DNA of 64,000 nucleotides from Otis tarda (lineage: Eukaryota > Chordata > Aves > Otidiformes > Otididae), in NCBI GenBank assembly GCA_026413225.1, contig CM048552.1, positions 147,325,053 to 147,389,052 of the forward strand, in the 5' to 3' direction. Shown here in pieces: positions 22,801 through 33,132 of this stretch. Below the pieces are notes generated by a model, which saw only the letters and a program-made list of their open reading frames with translations, ran no database searches and was not told where the DNA came from. Each line of letters begins with the position of its first letter. Positions within the stretch are counted from its first letter, which is position 1. The position numbers and the translations under genes were made by a program.

Positions 22801-25800
22801 GGCATTTTGTTTAAACCTGAAAGCTCCTCATAAGTCTAGACAACTTTTGACCACAAGCAGGTGACACCTACAGACCCAAGACATCATTCTGAAAAAAAAA
22901 ATAGATGAGAGCATTTAAATTCCTGATACAGCATTTTTATACTCAGACACTTGCTTGGAATTGTGGTGCTCTCAACTCCTAATGGTTTAAATGTTCAAAT
23001 GTAGTATTTAATTGACCATGATTGAAAATTGGGCCCCCACCTCTTTTGGGTCAGATAAATTTAATTGAGATAGTGAAAGAGTGAGAGTGACACTTTGTTT
23101 CAAAATAATTTTTTACTTCTTTAAGGTTTTGAATGTATATTTTCTACAGATTAGTATTTTCTGTCTTTATTGATGTAGGACTGTAAGAACTATGAAAATG
23201 AAACAGAGCGGGAACTGGATTTTAAAACCTTAACAGTGCAGCATTCTGGGATATATACCTGTAAGGTTTTGATCAGTCATGAAGGAAGGATATACCACAG
23301 CACAAATACAATTAAGCTGGTAGTAGAAGAAGGTAAGAAAGTTTTCTGAAATTTTGGAGCATGCTTTTTTGTTCCCCTTACTATGGAGATTTTTAATTAT
23401 AGCTCTCATTTGATAAATATGCACAAAGGTGATCAAATCTGGTAATTTGAACTATTTTGCAATAATTTCAAAAATGAAAAAGCAAAGAGGAAGTTTATAT
23501 GACATATTAGCAATTATTGAAAATTTATTTAGTATGTTTTCCCTACAGGTTTGGGTTTATTTTTCTTTTTTTTTCCCCCAAATTAGCTGTGGTAAGTCAT
23601 ACAAAATTACTAAAAGTTTTGGGGAAGAGCCTTTCCAACCATTGTAAATTCTGCACTGTACAACTACACATGTATGCATGTGAAAAAATTCAACACAACA
23701 TATTGTGTTTTAAACTACTCAATAATGCCAAAGTCCAGACATTGTTCTTTGAATTAAATGGAATCTATGTGATTAATCTTAGAAATAGATCAAATGTGTA
23801 ATTTTAACTGTAGTAAAATGTAAGTAAACTACTACTTCAATAGCAGTACTTCTTTCTATTTTAGATGCACCAGAGGCTGTAACTTTGGAGGTAGTTGGAC
23901 GTGACGAAGAAATTGAAACAGAAATAGGTACCAAATTAGTAAAAGAACCTTTGTGGCAGCTACTGCACATATGCTTTTTTTTCTAATCTCTTTATGATTC
24001 ATAGGCTGGTTAAGTGTAATCAAACTAAGAACTGTCTGTGCACCCTCCTGGATCTGATCCATCTTCACATCTGGTTATGTTTTGTCTAGTGTATTCCATA
24101 ATTGATATACCAGTACACTATATTTACCATTTTACGGAGGCAGAAGCTGAGGTTGCTGCTATGACCAGCAAGAGAAAGTAGTGATGGTAATAAACCAACC
24201 CTCCATGACTTTCTTTTGTAGACAGCAAACCCAACGGAGTGGTGTGTGAAAGATGTCTGTCAGCGAATAGCAATAATGAGTAATCCCCTTAATAACTGAT
24301 GCAGCCGAGGATGTTTTTCTGCAGGGAAGTGAGAAGTGTGAGAGCTAACAGTCCTGGCAATGTGAGCATGCAGATCTGTCACTGCTACAAAGAATCGGTT
24401 ATGTTGCCAAACCCAAACCCTTGACTGTGCTTCCAGCTAGGAGTAGGTTAGATAAAACACAGTCTGCAGGCTTCATACAGTGTTGGACAGGATCCAGGAT
24501 TTTGTGATTGAGGCTGTAATTAATTTTTAAAACAGAAATTTACCCATCTTTTTCCTTTCCTGTGCCTGAAGGCTTTTCGCCTTCTTTTCCAAGTCTGAAA
24601 AGTCATATTTACCTCTGTTGCTCATATGTGTATCTCATTTACTCAGCCAGGACCTCAGATGCGAATTTTCCTTCCTTCCTACAAATACCAGTTGGTAGGT
24701 CCTTTTCCCAATGGTAGTACCCCAATCCTATGATGCTGATTTCCAGGTGAGGAACTGGGATGAGAATTTATTCTATGAGACTTCAGCAGGGGCTCTAACA
24801 GGTTTTGCTTTTCCTTCGAGTAATAGTATATACTTTAGCTATTATAATCCACTGATTGTAATTCCTCTTACTAGTTACTTACTTTTACCTGGCCCTGGGG
24901 CACTGTGATAGGTTGTCCTTTCCTTTTCTCTGCCTGCAGCACACAATTTAGTTCACAGGTTCTTAGAATATCTCGAGTTGGAAGGGACCCATAAGGATCA
25001 CTGAGTCTAACTCCCTTTAGTTCTCTAAAGCCTGAAATGCTCTGGCTTATCTATACTCTTCTGGCTGTGACAGAGTGCATCTGAGAGAAAGCAGTGGACA
25101 ACCGTCACTCTGCAACAGGGTGCAAGAGAGCCCTGGGCATGCTTGACAAAGCCACCACCAGTGCAAATGGAACACATATGGAACATCATGCAGGGGATAC
25201 GAAATCCAGAAAGGAGTGTAGCTCGTGGGACACATTGCCCGGAAAGCTGATATTTTGCTGCACTGTGAATATGAATGCTGCTTCTGACTAGATCTTCTCA
25301 TGTTATGCTTTGTTTAGGCAAAGAAGAGATACTCAATTGCACAGGTTTCTTGGGTTATTATATGCCAGAAGACGTCAACCTCTACTGGTTATTTAATCAA
25401 ACGTTTCCAGAAAAATGCTCAGATATCCCCGAGAATGAACCTTCAATATGTGAAGAAGAGTTCAAAGAATTACAGTAGGTTTCCTGAAAATACTCCACTT
25501 TTGTTTGTATGTGATGATGTCCTCACTTTGTGGACTACAAATTCAGTAAAATGTCTGAGGTTATTTTAGAACTTTTTTTCTCAAAATCTGCCTCTCAGCT
25601 GGTTGTAGGTTCCTGTACAGATAGTGTTGCTAACACCAATTCTTCGTTGCAGGCTGGGAAACAAGTTCTATGCCACAAGACTACTACGGATTAAAAAAGT
25701 AACAGATGAGTACATGCATCATAATTTTACTTGCATGTTGCAAGTTGATGAAAGAACACAAATAAAAACAGTGAAATTGAAGAAAGGTATGGTATAATCT

Positions 25801-28800
25801 ATGAATCTATGAATCATACTCCTCATATATAATTGTTAATTGTGTCAGTCTTCTCAATCCTGTGGGCAGGGTACTGATTTCAGAACATCTCTCCAGATAT
25901 GTTAGTGTGCTTATGAAGGCCCTGGTCCATCTAGTGCTGGACCTAACAACCAACCTGGGTGATTCCTTCTGCTCTGAGACCGGGACAGCAGGGGTTGCTG
26001 CTGTGTCTGCTAGAGCAGCTGTGTGAAGGCTCCACAGATCAACCACTGCTACTGTGGACACAGCTGGGGAGGCTGAGCTATGCGCTGGGTGACAGATCCC
26101 TGGGCAGCACTTCGTTAGATCCCGTGACATTCCCTGTGGTCTCCTACTCATCAGATTGGTGGGATCACAAAGGTTAACTACACAAATCTTGATGCAGCCC
26201 AGAGTCTGCCATTTGGATCTGTTTACTAAGCAGCTCTTTTTAAAGTTAAAATCTGATTATTTGGTTGGTTTTTTTTGTGGTGGTTTTTTTTTTGGTTGTT
26301 TTTTTTTTGTTTGTTTGGGTTTTGGTTTTTTTTTTTGTTCGTTTGTTTTCTGGAAAGGTCAATCTTTTATATTCCTGATAATACCTGAAATGTTCTTGGT
26401 GATGGTTTATCTCTTGTCAGGGACTCTATCCTTCTACTTATGGAGAGCTGACCGTTATTATATAGTAGCACTTCACATTTATAGTCCAGAGAGTCTGGAG
26501 ATTTATGGCAAATGGGCATTCCCTTCTTGTTTTCCATCTCTCACACCTTTCCAAGCTTTACTGGGAGGAAATATGTGAAAACAGACTAGTCAAAAGATGA
26601 TGCATATAACAAAGCAAATGAAATACAGACTGCAATGAGCATGACTTGACAGTGCCTTTGTAAAGACTTCACAAAGATTTAAGGGTTAAAAATCTGTATT
26701 TGGAACTAAAAAGACAAAGATAACAGAATAACAATTGAGAAAAAAAAAATAAATGCCTGAAAGCGACTAGGAACAGAAGGAAAAAAATGATCTTGGCCAA
26801 AGAGATTAAAAGGGACATGACAGACTGTTATGTCCCCACTGAAAGAGGAGTGAAAGGTGGAGAATAATAGGAAATAATAAAGAACCTGAAGAAAACTCGT
26901 CATAAAAGTGGACGACTACCAGTTTGGGATGCTGTACGTCTTTGAGGATCTGTAGTGTCAGTCTTGATCCCGCATGTGATCCATTTATGTGTGTGGAGGG
27001 TTTGTAGATGTGTGCAAAGCTGTTTCTCCAGTTTTTAGAGTAATCCATGTTCTACAGTTCTTAATGTCAGGACAAATGGTGTGCATATGTGCTTAAAATA
27101 TTAGCAGAGAAGGATTCACATAATCATTGTGATTTTGGGGGGTCATTTTAAGATGCCATCAGTATTGAAACTTGTAATATAATACTCTTTGCTAAGGTTA
27201 TAATTTCCTGTTTTACAGGGAGCACCCAAGATCTGCCTGTGCACATATTTACAACTGGAATGGTCCTTGCTGTACTATTTGCATGTGTTGCTGTAGCCGT
27301 GGTGTTTGTCTGTGTGATGTTTAGAGTCGACTTAGTTCTACTTTACAGGAACATATGCAGAAGAGATGACACTGTTGGAGGTATGACTTGGCTAATGCTG
27401 AAATAAGTGTGTTGATTAAAAAATAGTTTCTGGTACATTCTTTAGAAGAATCATCTTTGAGGAAGAGACAAAATAAATGCAAGAGTTTTGTGAGTAGAAA
27501 CAGCAAAGAATATGTAAAAGAGAACCTTATGGTCAGGGGCTAAAGTGACAGAACCAGGACAGTTTGTTATGCACCTGGGGCAGTAACAGTGGGTAAACAC
27601 ATTGAAGAAGCTGTCTCTGGAGCAGGGAGTGGAAGGGACATGGTTAGATGCTGTTCAGATGCTCTCTATTCTGATGTATTTGTCATCACAAAATTTGATG
27701 AAGGTGGAGAAGTTACAGTTATCTATCTGTAAAGAGGATGAGCCTTCTGGAGTTGTCAAACAGGCAGATTGACAGAAGTAGACAGGCAGATTGACAGAAA
27801 ATTTTTTTCACCTCACTGATGCCCTTCAGTGCAATCCGTTCAGTTACGTATCACTCAATGTGGTAGACTTGGCCTCTGACTTGGTCTTGGATTGTGTGTT
27901 TGTAAATTACTGCCCAAAGCATGACCAGACATGGTATACTCTTGAAATAATAAATTGGTTTGTTCTCTTTTCCAAATACCCATTCTACAGAACTACTTGT
28001 AAGTCTTAAATAAAGAGTAAAATAAATGTGGAAATGTGCAATATCGCTTAAATAGCATTCTTATCGGCTTACAGACATATTTTTTTTGCTTCCCTTCTTT
28101 TTCTTGATCATCACAGTTATGACATTAACTGGTTAAATTAATCTGATGTTTTTAAAAAAACACTTTAATGTGTAAAGAATATGTCACTTCCAAATATTTG
28201 CTAAATGCAATCAGAATCTTTTGTGTCAAATTTAAATTGATCCATGATTTTTTTTCTGTTGCTTGAAGACTGTTCAGGGTATCAAAGGAAAGAGCAGGAC
28301 TTTCTAGATACTTTGCTACTAAGTAGCTTTGAAAACTAGAATGATGGATCAGATACTGTATTTCTACTGGTTACTAATGAGACAACAATTGGTGATTTCT
28401 TTCCAGATGGAAAAGAATATGATGCATTTGTCTCTTACCTGAAAGACTGCTTTTCTCCCACTGGAGAAGAGAGAGAATTTGCTTTGAAGATATTACCCAT
28501 GGTATTAGAAGAAAACTTCGGATACAAGTTATGCATATTTGAGAGGGATGTATCCCCTGGAGGAGGTAAGTGTATTGAATATTCTTGTCATTAAATAGGC
28601 ACATCATTTTCACACAAAGGTGAAAGTCTGTAATTAGAAGGAATTCTGTCAAATATGTTGTGCATTGAAATACTACATTTTTCATTTGACAGTTGGACTT
28701 GATGATCTTAGAGGTCTTTTTCAACCATAATGGTTCTATGATTTAATCTAGACTATGTGCACTCAAAGTTCGCATGCACACATTTTACATATTTTATATG

Positions 28801-30707
28801 TGTATTTATGAAGGCATATACACATACACACATATACACACACACACATCTCATTAATTACACAGAACCAAGATGAACAGATGGAAAAGCTGTCATGGAG
28901 AAAGTTGAGGTAAGAATACAGAAGATGTCAGAAGTTTCACAGTAATAGTACTCTTGCTCTGCATTGCTGGGGGCAGATGCCTGTGAATAAACTCACATGT
29001 ACTGCACAGAGCAGCTGGTATCTCTCGTACCAGTTATTCTCAGGTAATGTGTGTTTGCTGTATCTTCAGTGTGATGGATGAAACCATTTTGTGAATGTAA
29101 TGGATGGCAGAGCAAAATAGAAATGAGAATATGGAATTTTGTTTCTCTAAATAACCTATAAATAGATGGCTTTTATAGATGCTTGAAAAAAATACAGTAG
29201 GGGACTCCATTTACTTCCTAGCTGAGGAATAGGAATTCATTGTTGAAAATACAGAACTATAAGGTCGTCACCCTTCTTCACAAAGCAGGATTTTCTCTTC
29301 TTGTATCCATTCCTGACATATTTTTTTTCTAACCTGAGAAGTGCCCCAACTCTCCCAAGCCATTTTTTCCCAGTTATTCTCTGTCCATAAGTACTAAAAA
29401 AAGACTCTCTGAAGTATCCAATCTGATTCTTTCAATAGTTTCAGCTTATCTACTTGCAATAGTTTTAGCTTTTTTCCTTTTCTTTGATCTGATCCATTGT
29501 AAATATGGAAAACATTGTATTTACTTTTATTTACAGGAGCCTTTGGTGTGTTATAATACTCTTGTCAGCCTCCTTTTCCTCTCGTTTTTTTCTCCTTTAA
29601 GTTACTCCTGCAGTTTGCTTTGCCTTTTCCTACAAGACATGTTTTCTAGATCTCTGGTTTCTATAGAACTTCTTGTCGCATGGTGCTGAAGCAAGCATAG
29701 GAAGTTGTGCATAAGAATTCAATTTGGTACATGGGTGTTTGAAGGGAATCACCATTTGATTTTGTTCATTGCTTGTCATGACAAAAGTCATGCATCTAAA
29801 ACACAGCTGGAACTCGTTCTGTCATCCCAGGCTTATCTTCTCAACCCTGTATTACTGGCAATAGATTTCGGTATTCAGTGACATAAAGTAAGGAGTACTC
29901 TGAGAGTTACTGAATGTTTGAAGGGAGATTGCTGTTGGTGAGTTTCTGTGGAATCATTCCAATGGTATCTCTTATGAAAGAGCAAAGAGATGTCTAGTTG
30001 GAGGAAAAATATATTTTGCTGTTACTTTCTATCCATGTGACTACCAATGGACAGCTGTCTAGGGTAGCTGGAGATTGTATGTAGGTTTTGTCTGCTCCCG
30101 AGAGCAAACTTTGGCTATACCTGAGCTAATTTTCGCAGACACTTAATCTGTAATGCATATTAATCTCTTCTTAGGGACAGGATGCTTACATGCTGTCACT
30201 TTATAAGGGTGACTTTTCTGGTACATCTGTGATTGTTAAAGGATAAGTCAATTCAGTGCCCATTCTTCCAATTTAGTTTAATAACACATTTATCTTTAAT
30301 TTGCAGCTGTTGTTGATGATATCCATTCGTTCATTGACAAAAGCCGAAGATTAATCATTATACTGAGCCAGAACTACATTTCTGACAAAGCCATATACGA
30401 ACTTGAGAGTGGACTGCATAAAGCCCTAGTTGAAAAGAAAACTAAGATCATCCTAATTGAGTACATGCCTATAAGTGACTACAAATTCTTGCCAGAATCA
30501 CTGTCTCTTTTACCATCAAAGAGGGTTGTGAAATGGAAAAAGGGTAAATCTCTTCCTGTGAATTCCAGATTTTGGAAGAACCTTCGGTACCTGATGCCGG
30601 CAAAACCTACCAAGATAAACGTCAAGGAGTACTCTAATAATCTTGGCCTAGGCTCAGAAGGGGGTCAACGATGGACTGAGGGCTGTGACTTTAATGCAGT
30701 CATATAA
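13799..30707 (+). CDS. IL18R1: IL18R1, interleukin-18 receptor alpha chain (complete, 10 coding exons)
   Basis: This is the ligand-binding chain of the IL-18 receptor, a type I plasma-membrane protein that signals with IL18RAP through MyD88. Coding exons are 13799-13847, 15122-15362, 21331-21508, 23179-23332, 23865-23927, 25318-25474, 25653-25786, 27219-27380, 28407-28565 and 30307-30707. They total 1698 bp, or 565 codons plus stop; I recall the human protein as 541. Features in order are a signal peptide (about 1-16), Ig1 (about 17-112), Ig2 (Cys141, Trp154, Cys184), Ig3 (Cys236, Trp252, Cys308), a transmembrane segment (about 339-360) and a TIR domain (about 380-530). The TIR keeps box 1 YDAFVSY, box 2 [15 protein letters not shown] and box 3 FWKNLRY at 521-527. 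The expected F-strand Cys of Ig1 is absent (SDSGNYS), as I recall for human. Phrases such as [22 protein letters not shown]-like [10 protein letters not shown] and LYLMPAK identify IL18R1 rather than a paralogue. Confidence 0.95.
14285..14544 (+). mobile_element. CR1 LINE 3' fragment in IL18R1 intron 1
   Basis: The + strand CR1 3' end: GGCACTGGAACAGGTTGCCT, CCCTGGAAGTGTTCAAGGCC and AGTCCCTTCCAACCCAAACC, ending ATTCTATGATTCTGTGATTC. About 260 bp are retained. It lies in the 1.27-kb intron between the signal-peptide exon and the Ig1 exon. Confidence 0.93.
15122..15362 (+). CDS. IL18R1: IL18R1 coding exon 2 (Ig1)
   Basis: Residues 17-96 form most of the first Ig domain, with INWYKENNG and [16 protein letters not shown]. 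The acceptor is CTGAAG|AG and the donor CACAG|GTGGGT (phase 2). If the donor is ignored the frame stays open into the intron to a TGA at 15631-15633. Confidence 0.93.
15363..21330 (+). other. IL18R1: IL18R1 intron 2 (about 6 kb)
   Basis: The longest IL18R1 intron. It is AT-rich with no CR1 copy recognised. It contains a short imperfect duplication AAGCTAT(A/T)AAATCTAACAACT at about 16750-16795 and a perfect 10-bp-arm inverted repeat at 20342-20362. No exon is supported inside it. Confidence 0.7.
20342..20362. repeat. Perfect 10-bp-arm inverted repeat
   Basis: CCTAACTTTG, one T, then CAAAGTTAGG. This is a 21-bp palindrome inside IL18R1 intron 2, followed by two more partial copies of the CAACTTTG/GCCAAA motif. 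No known function. Confidence 0.75.
21331..21508 (+). CDS. IL18R1: IL18R1 coding exon 3 (Ig1 end / Ig2 start)
   Basis: Residues 97-156. It contains [12 protein letters not shown], the Ig1-Ig2 linker, Cys120, and the Ig2 Cys141 and Trp154 (ITWYK). The acceptor is TTTTTTTTTCATAG and the donor AAG|GTAATT, phase 0. Confidence 0.93.
23179..23332 (+). CDS. IL18R1: IL18R1 coding exon 4 (Ig2 end)
   Basis: Residues 157-207. It starts DCKNYENE and carries [15 protein letters not shown] with the second Ig2 cysteine (Cys184), ending IKLVVEE. The donor is AAG|GTAAGA, phase 1. Confidence 0.93.
23865..23927 (+). CDS. IL18R1: IL18R1 coding exon 5 (Ig2-Ig3 linker)
   Basis: A small 63-bp exon for residues 208-228 ([21 protein letters not shown]). 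It is a phase 1-1 exon, the same size class as the matching linker exon in IL18RAP (69 bp). The acceptor is TATTTTAG and the donor ATAG|GTACCA. Confidence 0.85.
23928..25317 (+). other. IL18R1: IL18R1 intron 5
   Basis: Non-coding. It contains a minus-strand CR1 fragment at about 24960-25020. Open frames of about 60-80 codons on both strands show no domain or splice support. Confidence 0.6.
24960..25020 (-). mobile_element. CR1 LINE 3' fragment, antisense
   Basis: The motif AGAATATCTCGAGTTGGAAG, then GGACCCATAAGGATCACTGAGTCTAACTCC in two parts, is the reverse complement of a CR1 3' end. The copy is short, and its inner boundary is not sharp. Confidence 0.7.
25318..25474 (+). CDS. IL18R1: IL18R1 coding exon 6 (Ig3 first half)
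   Basis: Residues 229-280, with Cys236 (ILNCTGF) and Trp252 (VNLYWLFNQ). The acceptor is TTTGTTTAG. The donor is unusual: TTACA|GTAGGT, splitting a CAG codon, and the next codon in the intron is TAG. The open frame therefore stops at once if this donor is skipped. Confidence 0.92.
25653..25786 (+). CDS. IL18R1: IL18R1 coding exon 7 (Ig3 second half)
   Basis: Residues 281-325, [16 protein letters not shown] through the second Ig3 cysteine Cys308 (HNFTCMLQV) to TVKLKK. The acceptor is TTCGTTGCAG and the donor AAAG|GTATGG, phase 1. Confidence 0.93.
25787..27218 (+). other. IL18R1: IL18R1 intron 7
   Basis: Non-coding. A low-complexity TG-rich tract made of T-runs broken by GG and GTTTG lies at about 26263-26350. 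No other element was recognised. Confidence 0.6.
27219..27380 (+). CDS. IL18R1: IL18R1 coding exon 8 (transmembrane)
   Basis: Residues 326-379. A juxtamembrane GSTQDLPVH is followed by a hydrophobic span ([19 protein letters not shown]) and the conserved cytoplasmic [10 protein letters not shown]. The acceptor is GTTTTACAG and the donor GGAG|GTATGA, phase 1. Confidence 0.95.
27381..28406 (+). other. IL18R1: IL18R1 intron 8
   Basis: AT-rich non-coding sequence. Apart from short direct repeats such as CAGGCAGATTGACAGAA near 27760-27799, nothing was recognised. Confidence 0.6.
28407..28565 (+). CDS. IL18R1: IL18R1 coding exon 9 (TIR box 1 and box 2)
   Basis: Residues 380-432. It carries box 1 ([11 protein letters not shown]), [14 protein letters not shown], and box 2 ([15 protein letters not shown]) with the BB-loop RD-PGG motif. 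The donor is GGAG|GTAAGT, phase 1. Confidence 0.96.
28688..28745 (+). mobile_element. CR1 LINE 3' tail (short)
   Basis: CAGTTGGACTTGATGATCTT is followed by AGAGGTCTTTTTCAACC and GGTTCTATGATTTA. This is the last 55-60 bp of a CR1 element on the + strand, within IL18R1 intron 9. Confidence 0.85.
28817..28849. repeat. CA-rich microsatellite
   Basis: An imperfect (CA)n tract broken by TA steps within IL18R1 intron 9. It is likely polymorphic in length. Confidence 0.8.
30307..30707 (+). CDS. IL18R1: IL18R1 coding exon 10 (TIR box 3 and C-terminus)
   Basis: Residues 433-565. It contains [39 protein letters not shown], and box 3 [12 protein letters not shown]. The frame closes at a TAA (30705-30707). 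The last 30 or so residues beyond LMPAK (Gly/Asn-rich, ending CDFNAVI) do not resemble the human tail as I recall it. Confidence 0.95.
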
Positions 30708-31051
30708 CAATTCTGGAGACAGAAGACGCTTCAGAAAACTGCACATTTTACTAACTACTAGAAAACACAAACTGCACACTTACTTTGGGAAGATAGTGTT
30801 CCTAAGAGGGCAAGTCTGAGATCTGAGAAGAAAGTAGAAATTGTTACAGTGGCTGGGATGATGTTAATCCCGATGCTAAATGCTATCTCAGAGAGTTTCC
30901 TCCGAGATCTGCACAAGAAGCAGAAATTTGATTCTGGTTAGGACTTACCACGTAGCACAAAGCACAATGCAAAACATTTTGATTTAACATTTTTCAGTAA
31001 TGTAGAATAATATTAGTTATAGTTGCATAATTTTTGAGGCCTCTCAATAAA
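30708..31051 (+). terminator. IL18R1: IL18R1 3' UTR with candidate polyadenylation signal
   Basis: The first canonical AATAAA after the stop is at 31046-31051, 340 bp downstream. Another at 33919-33924, beyond a CR1 insertion, could define a longer 3' UTR. The choice is not decidable here. Confidence 0.5.
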
Positions 31052-31282
31052 TATATCAGTATTTGCAAAGTATTATTATTGAGTTGCTCTTGGGTTTGTA
31101 TTTTGATATTTCCTAAGGATCCTACGTGGGAGCAGACCCAAACAACTCCTGCCCTATAGAGCTCGATATGCAGGCTTTGGGCAACATCAAGCAGAAAAAT
31201 CAAGTGAAAACAGAGAAAAAGGAAGTTAGGATGAGTACGACAGATTTGTTTGGGCTCACAGTATTCATTACTGTCTTGTGTA

Positions 31283-31993
31283 TGGTCTAGAAAAGCCAAG
31301 TGGGAGTGAGGAGAAGGACTTGGGGGTGTTGGTTGATGGGAAGCTCAACATGAGCCTGCAATGTGCACTTATAGCCAGAAAGCCAACCACATCCTGGGTT
31401 GCATTGAAAGAAGTGTGGCCAGCAGGTCGAGGGTGGTGATTCTCCCCCTCTACTCCCCTCCCATGAGACCCCATCTGCAGTACGGCGTCCAGCTCTGAAG
31501 CCTCCACATAAGAAGGAGATAGACCTGCTGGAGTGAGTCCAGAGGAGGGCCACAAAGATGATCAGAGGGCTGGAGCACCTCTCCTTTGGAGACAGGCTGA
31601 GAAAGTTGGGGCTGTTCAGCCTGGAGAAGAGAAGGCTCCAGGGGATCCTTAAAGCAGCCTTCCAGTACCTAAAGGGGACCTGCAGGAAAGATGAGAATAA
31701 ACTCTTTAGCAGGGCCTGTTGTGATAGGATAAGGGGTAATGGTTTCACAATACAGGGAGGTAGATTCAGACTGGATATAAGGAAAACATTTTTTACAATG
31801 AGTGTGGTAGAACAGTGGAACAGGTTGCCCAGAAAGGTGGTAGATGCCTCAGCCCTGGAGACATTCAAGGCTGGGTTGGGCAGGGCTCTGAGCAACCTGA
31901 TCTAGTTGATAATGTCCCTGTTCGTTGCGGGGGGATTGGACTAGATGGCCTTTAAAGGTCCCTTCCAACCCATACTATTCTATGATTCTCTGT
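31283..31993 (+). mobile_element. CR1 LINE 3' fragment (about 700 bp)
   Basis: The largest well-preserved CR1 copy in the window, on the + strand just downstream of IL18R1. It runs from the ORF2 end (KDLGVLVDGKLNMS-like region, broken by frame changes) through GGCCAGCAGGTCGAGGGTGG and AGAGGGCTGGAGCACCTCTC to the tail TTTAAAGGTCCCTTCCAACC and ATTCTATGATTCT. Confidence 0.93.
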
Positions 31994-33095
31994 CTTGAAG
32001 GAATCGTAGGGACTGTTTCCATCCTCCTATTTCACTGAAAGTACTGTAAGTGCTCAGTCTGGCAGAGAGAAGAGGAAGATAAGGTGGAGATAATACTATT
32101 TTTTTCATGGACAGTGTTATCTACATTATACTCTGAACTGAGAGATGTAGGGGATTTATGTGAAAATGAGATCTTTGGTATGTACCTATACTCCTAGCGC
32201 TTTGGAACATTTGTACTTAGTATTATTTTTTAAAACAAACTTAGTAATGACATTCAAAACCATGGCGATCCTCCCTTAGTATTAGCTGCCTGCTAGAAAA
32301 TACCAATCTGGCATAAATTCCTGTCTAAAATGGAACCATGTTTCCTCCTCGTACCAATGGGGAGAAATCAATGGAGAATCACTTTGGAAAATCTTCTGTC
32401 AGTTCCCTAGGAGACCATCAAGGCTCAGCATATTCTCATCATTGTCTTGTATTCAACTAATGCGTTCTGAGGAGACGTCTCTTTGACACTGATGCTTAAT
32501 TTATGCAGCTGCAGTGGAGGAGTTCTGTTACCTTCTCAGTGCACTTGAGAACACAATTGGAGTGCTAGGTGTCATGGCAATGTCTCAAGATTCATGAGAA
32601 TGAAAAACCTTGTTGTTTGTCAAATATCCTGTAATAAAGCATAGTTTCTGACAGATGTTCAGGCAAAAAGTAAAGGCTAAATGTGGATTTACAAAATGGA
32701 GACAACATAGTTGCCAAGTTAACACGCAGATGAAAAGGTATGAAGTAATTAGGCATACATCTATGGTGTCCTTCAGGTCAGCTCCAAGAGGTCTCCCTCT
32801 TTCTGTCAGGCGACTAAAGAGCTGTTGAAATGTGATCCTTACACAAAGGACGTTTTCTGGCTTAAGCTTTTACTGAAGAGGATTTCTGCTCTTTAGATAC
32901 GTGTGTCTTTATATTTCCAAATCTTTCTCAAGGTTCAGTTCTTCTCTACCAGTGTTTCTTGTGATTTGTAATCACAGACCAGTTTTAAAATTCTCCTGCA
33001 GGACTAATGATTGCCCCTACTTCAGAAATGCCATCGGACATCCTGGGCACATCCATTTATTGGCCAAACAGCTGACAGAAAAGTTAGTAACTTTC

Positions 33096-33132
33096 CTTAA
33101 CTGAGGAACTTAACTGAGGTACTTAACTGAGG
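33096..33132. repeat. Three direct 13-bp repeats
   Basis: The phrase CTTAACTGAGG occurs three times in tandem at a 13-bp spacing. It is a small local duplication with no evident role. Confidence 0.7.

Noticed and set aside
31287-31905. 202-codon minus-strand and 115-codon plus-strand frames
   Set aside because: Both lie entirely in a CR1 3' fragment. The plus frame is residual ORF2/3' UTR and the minus frame is its shadow.
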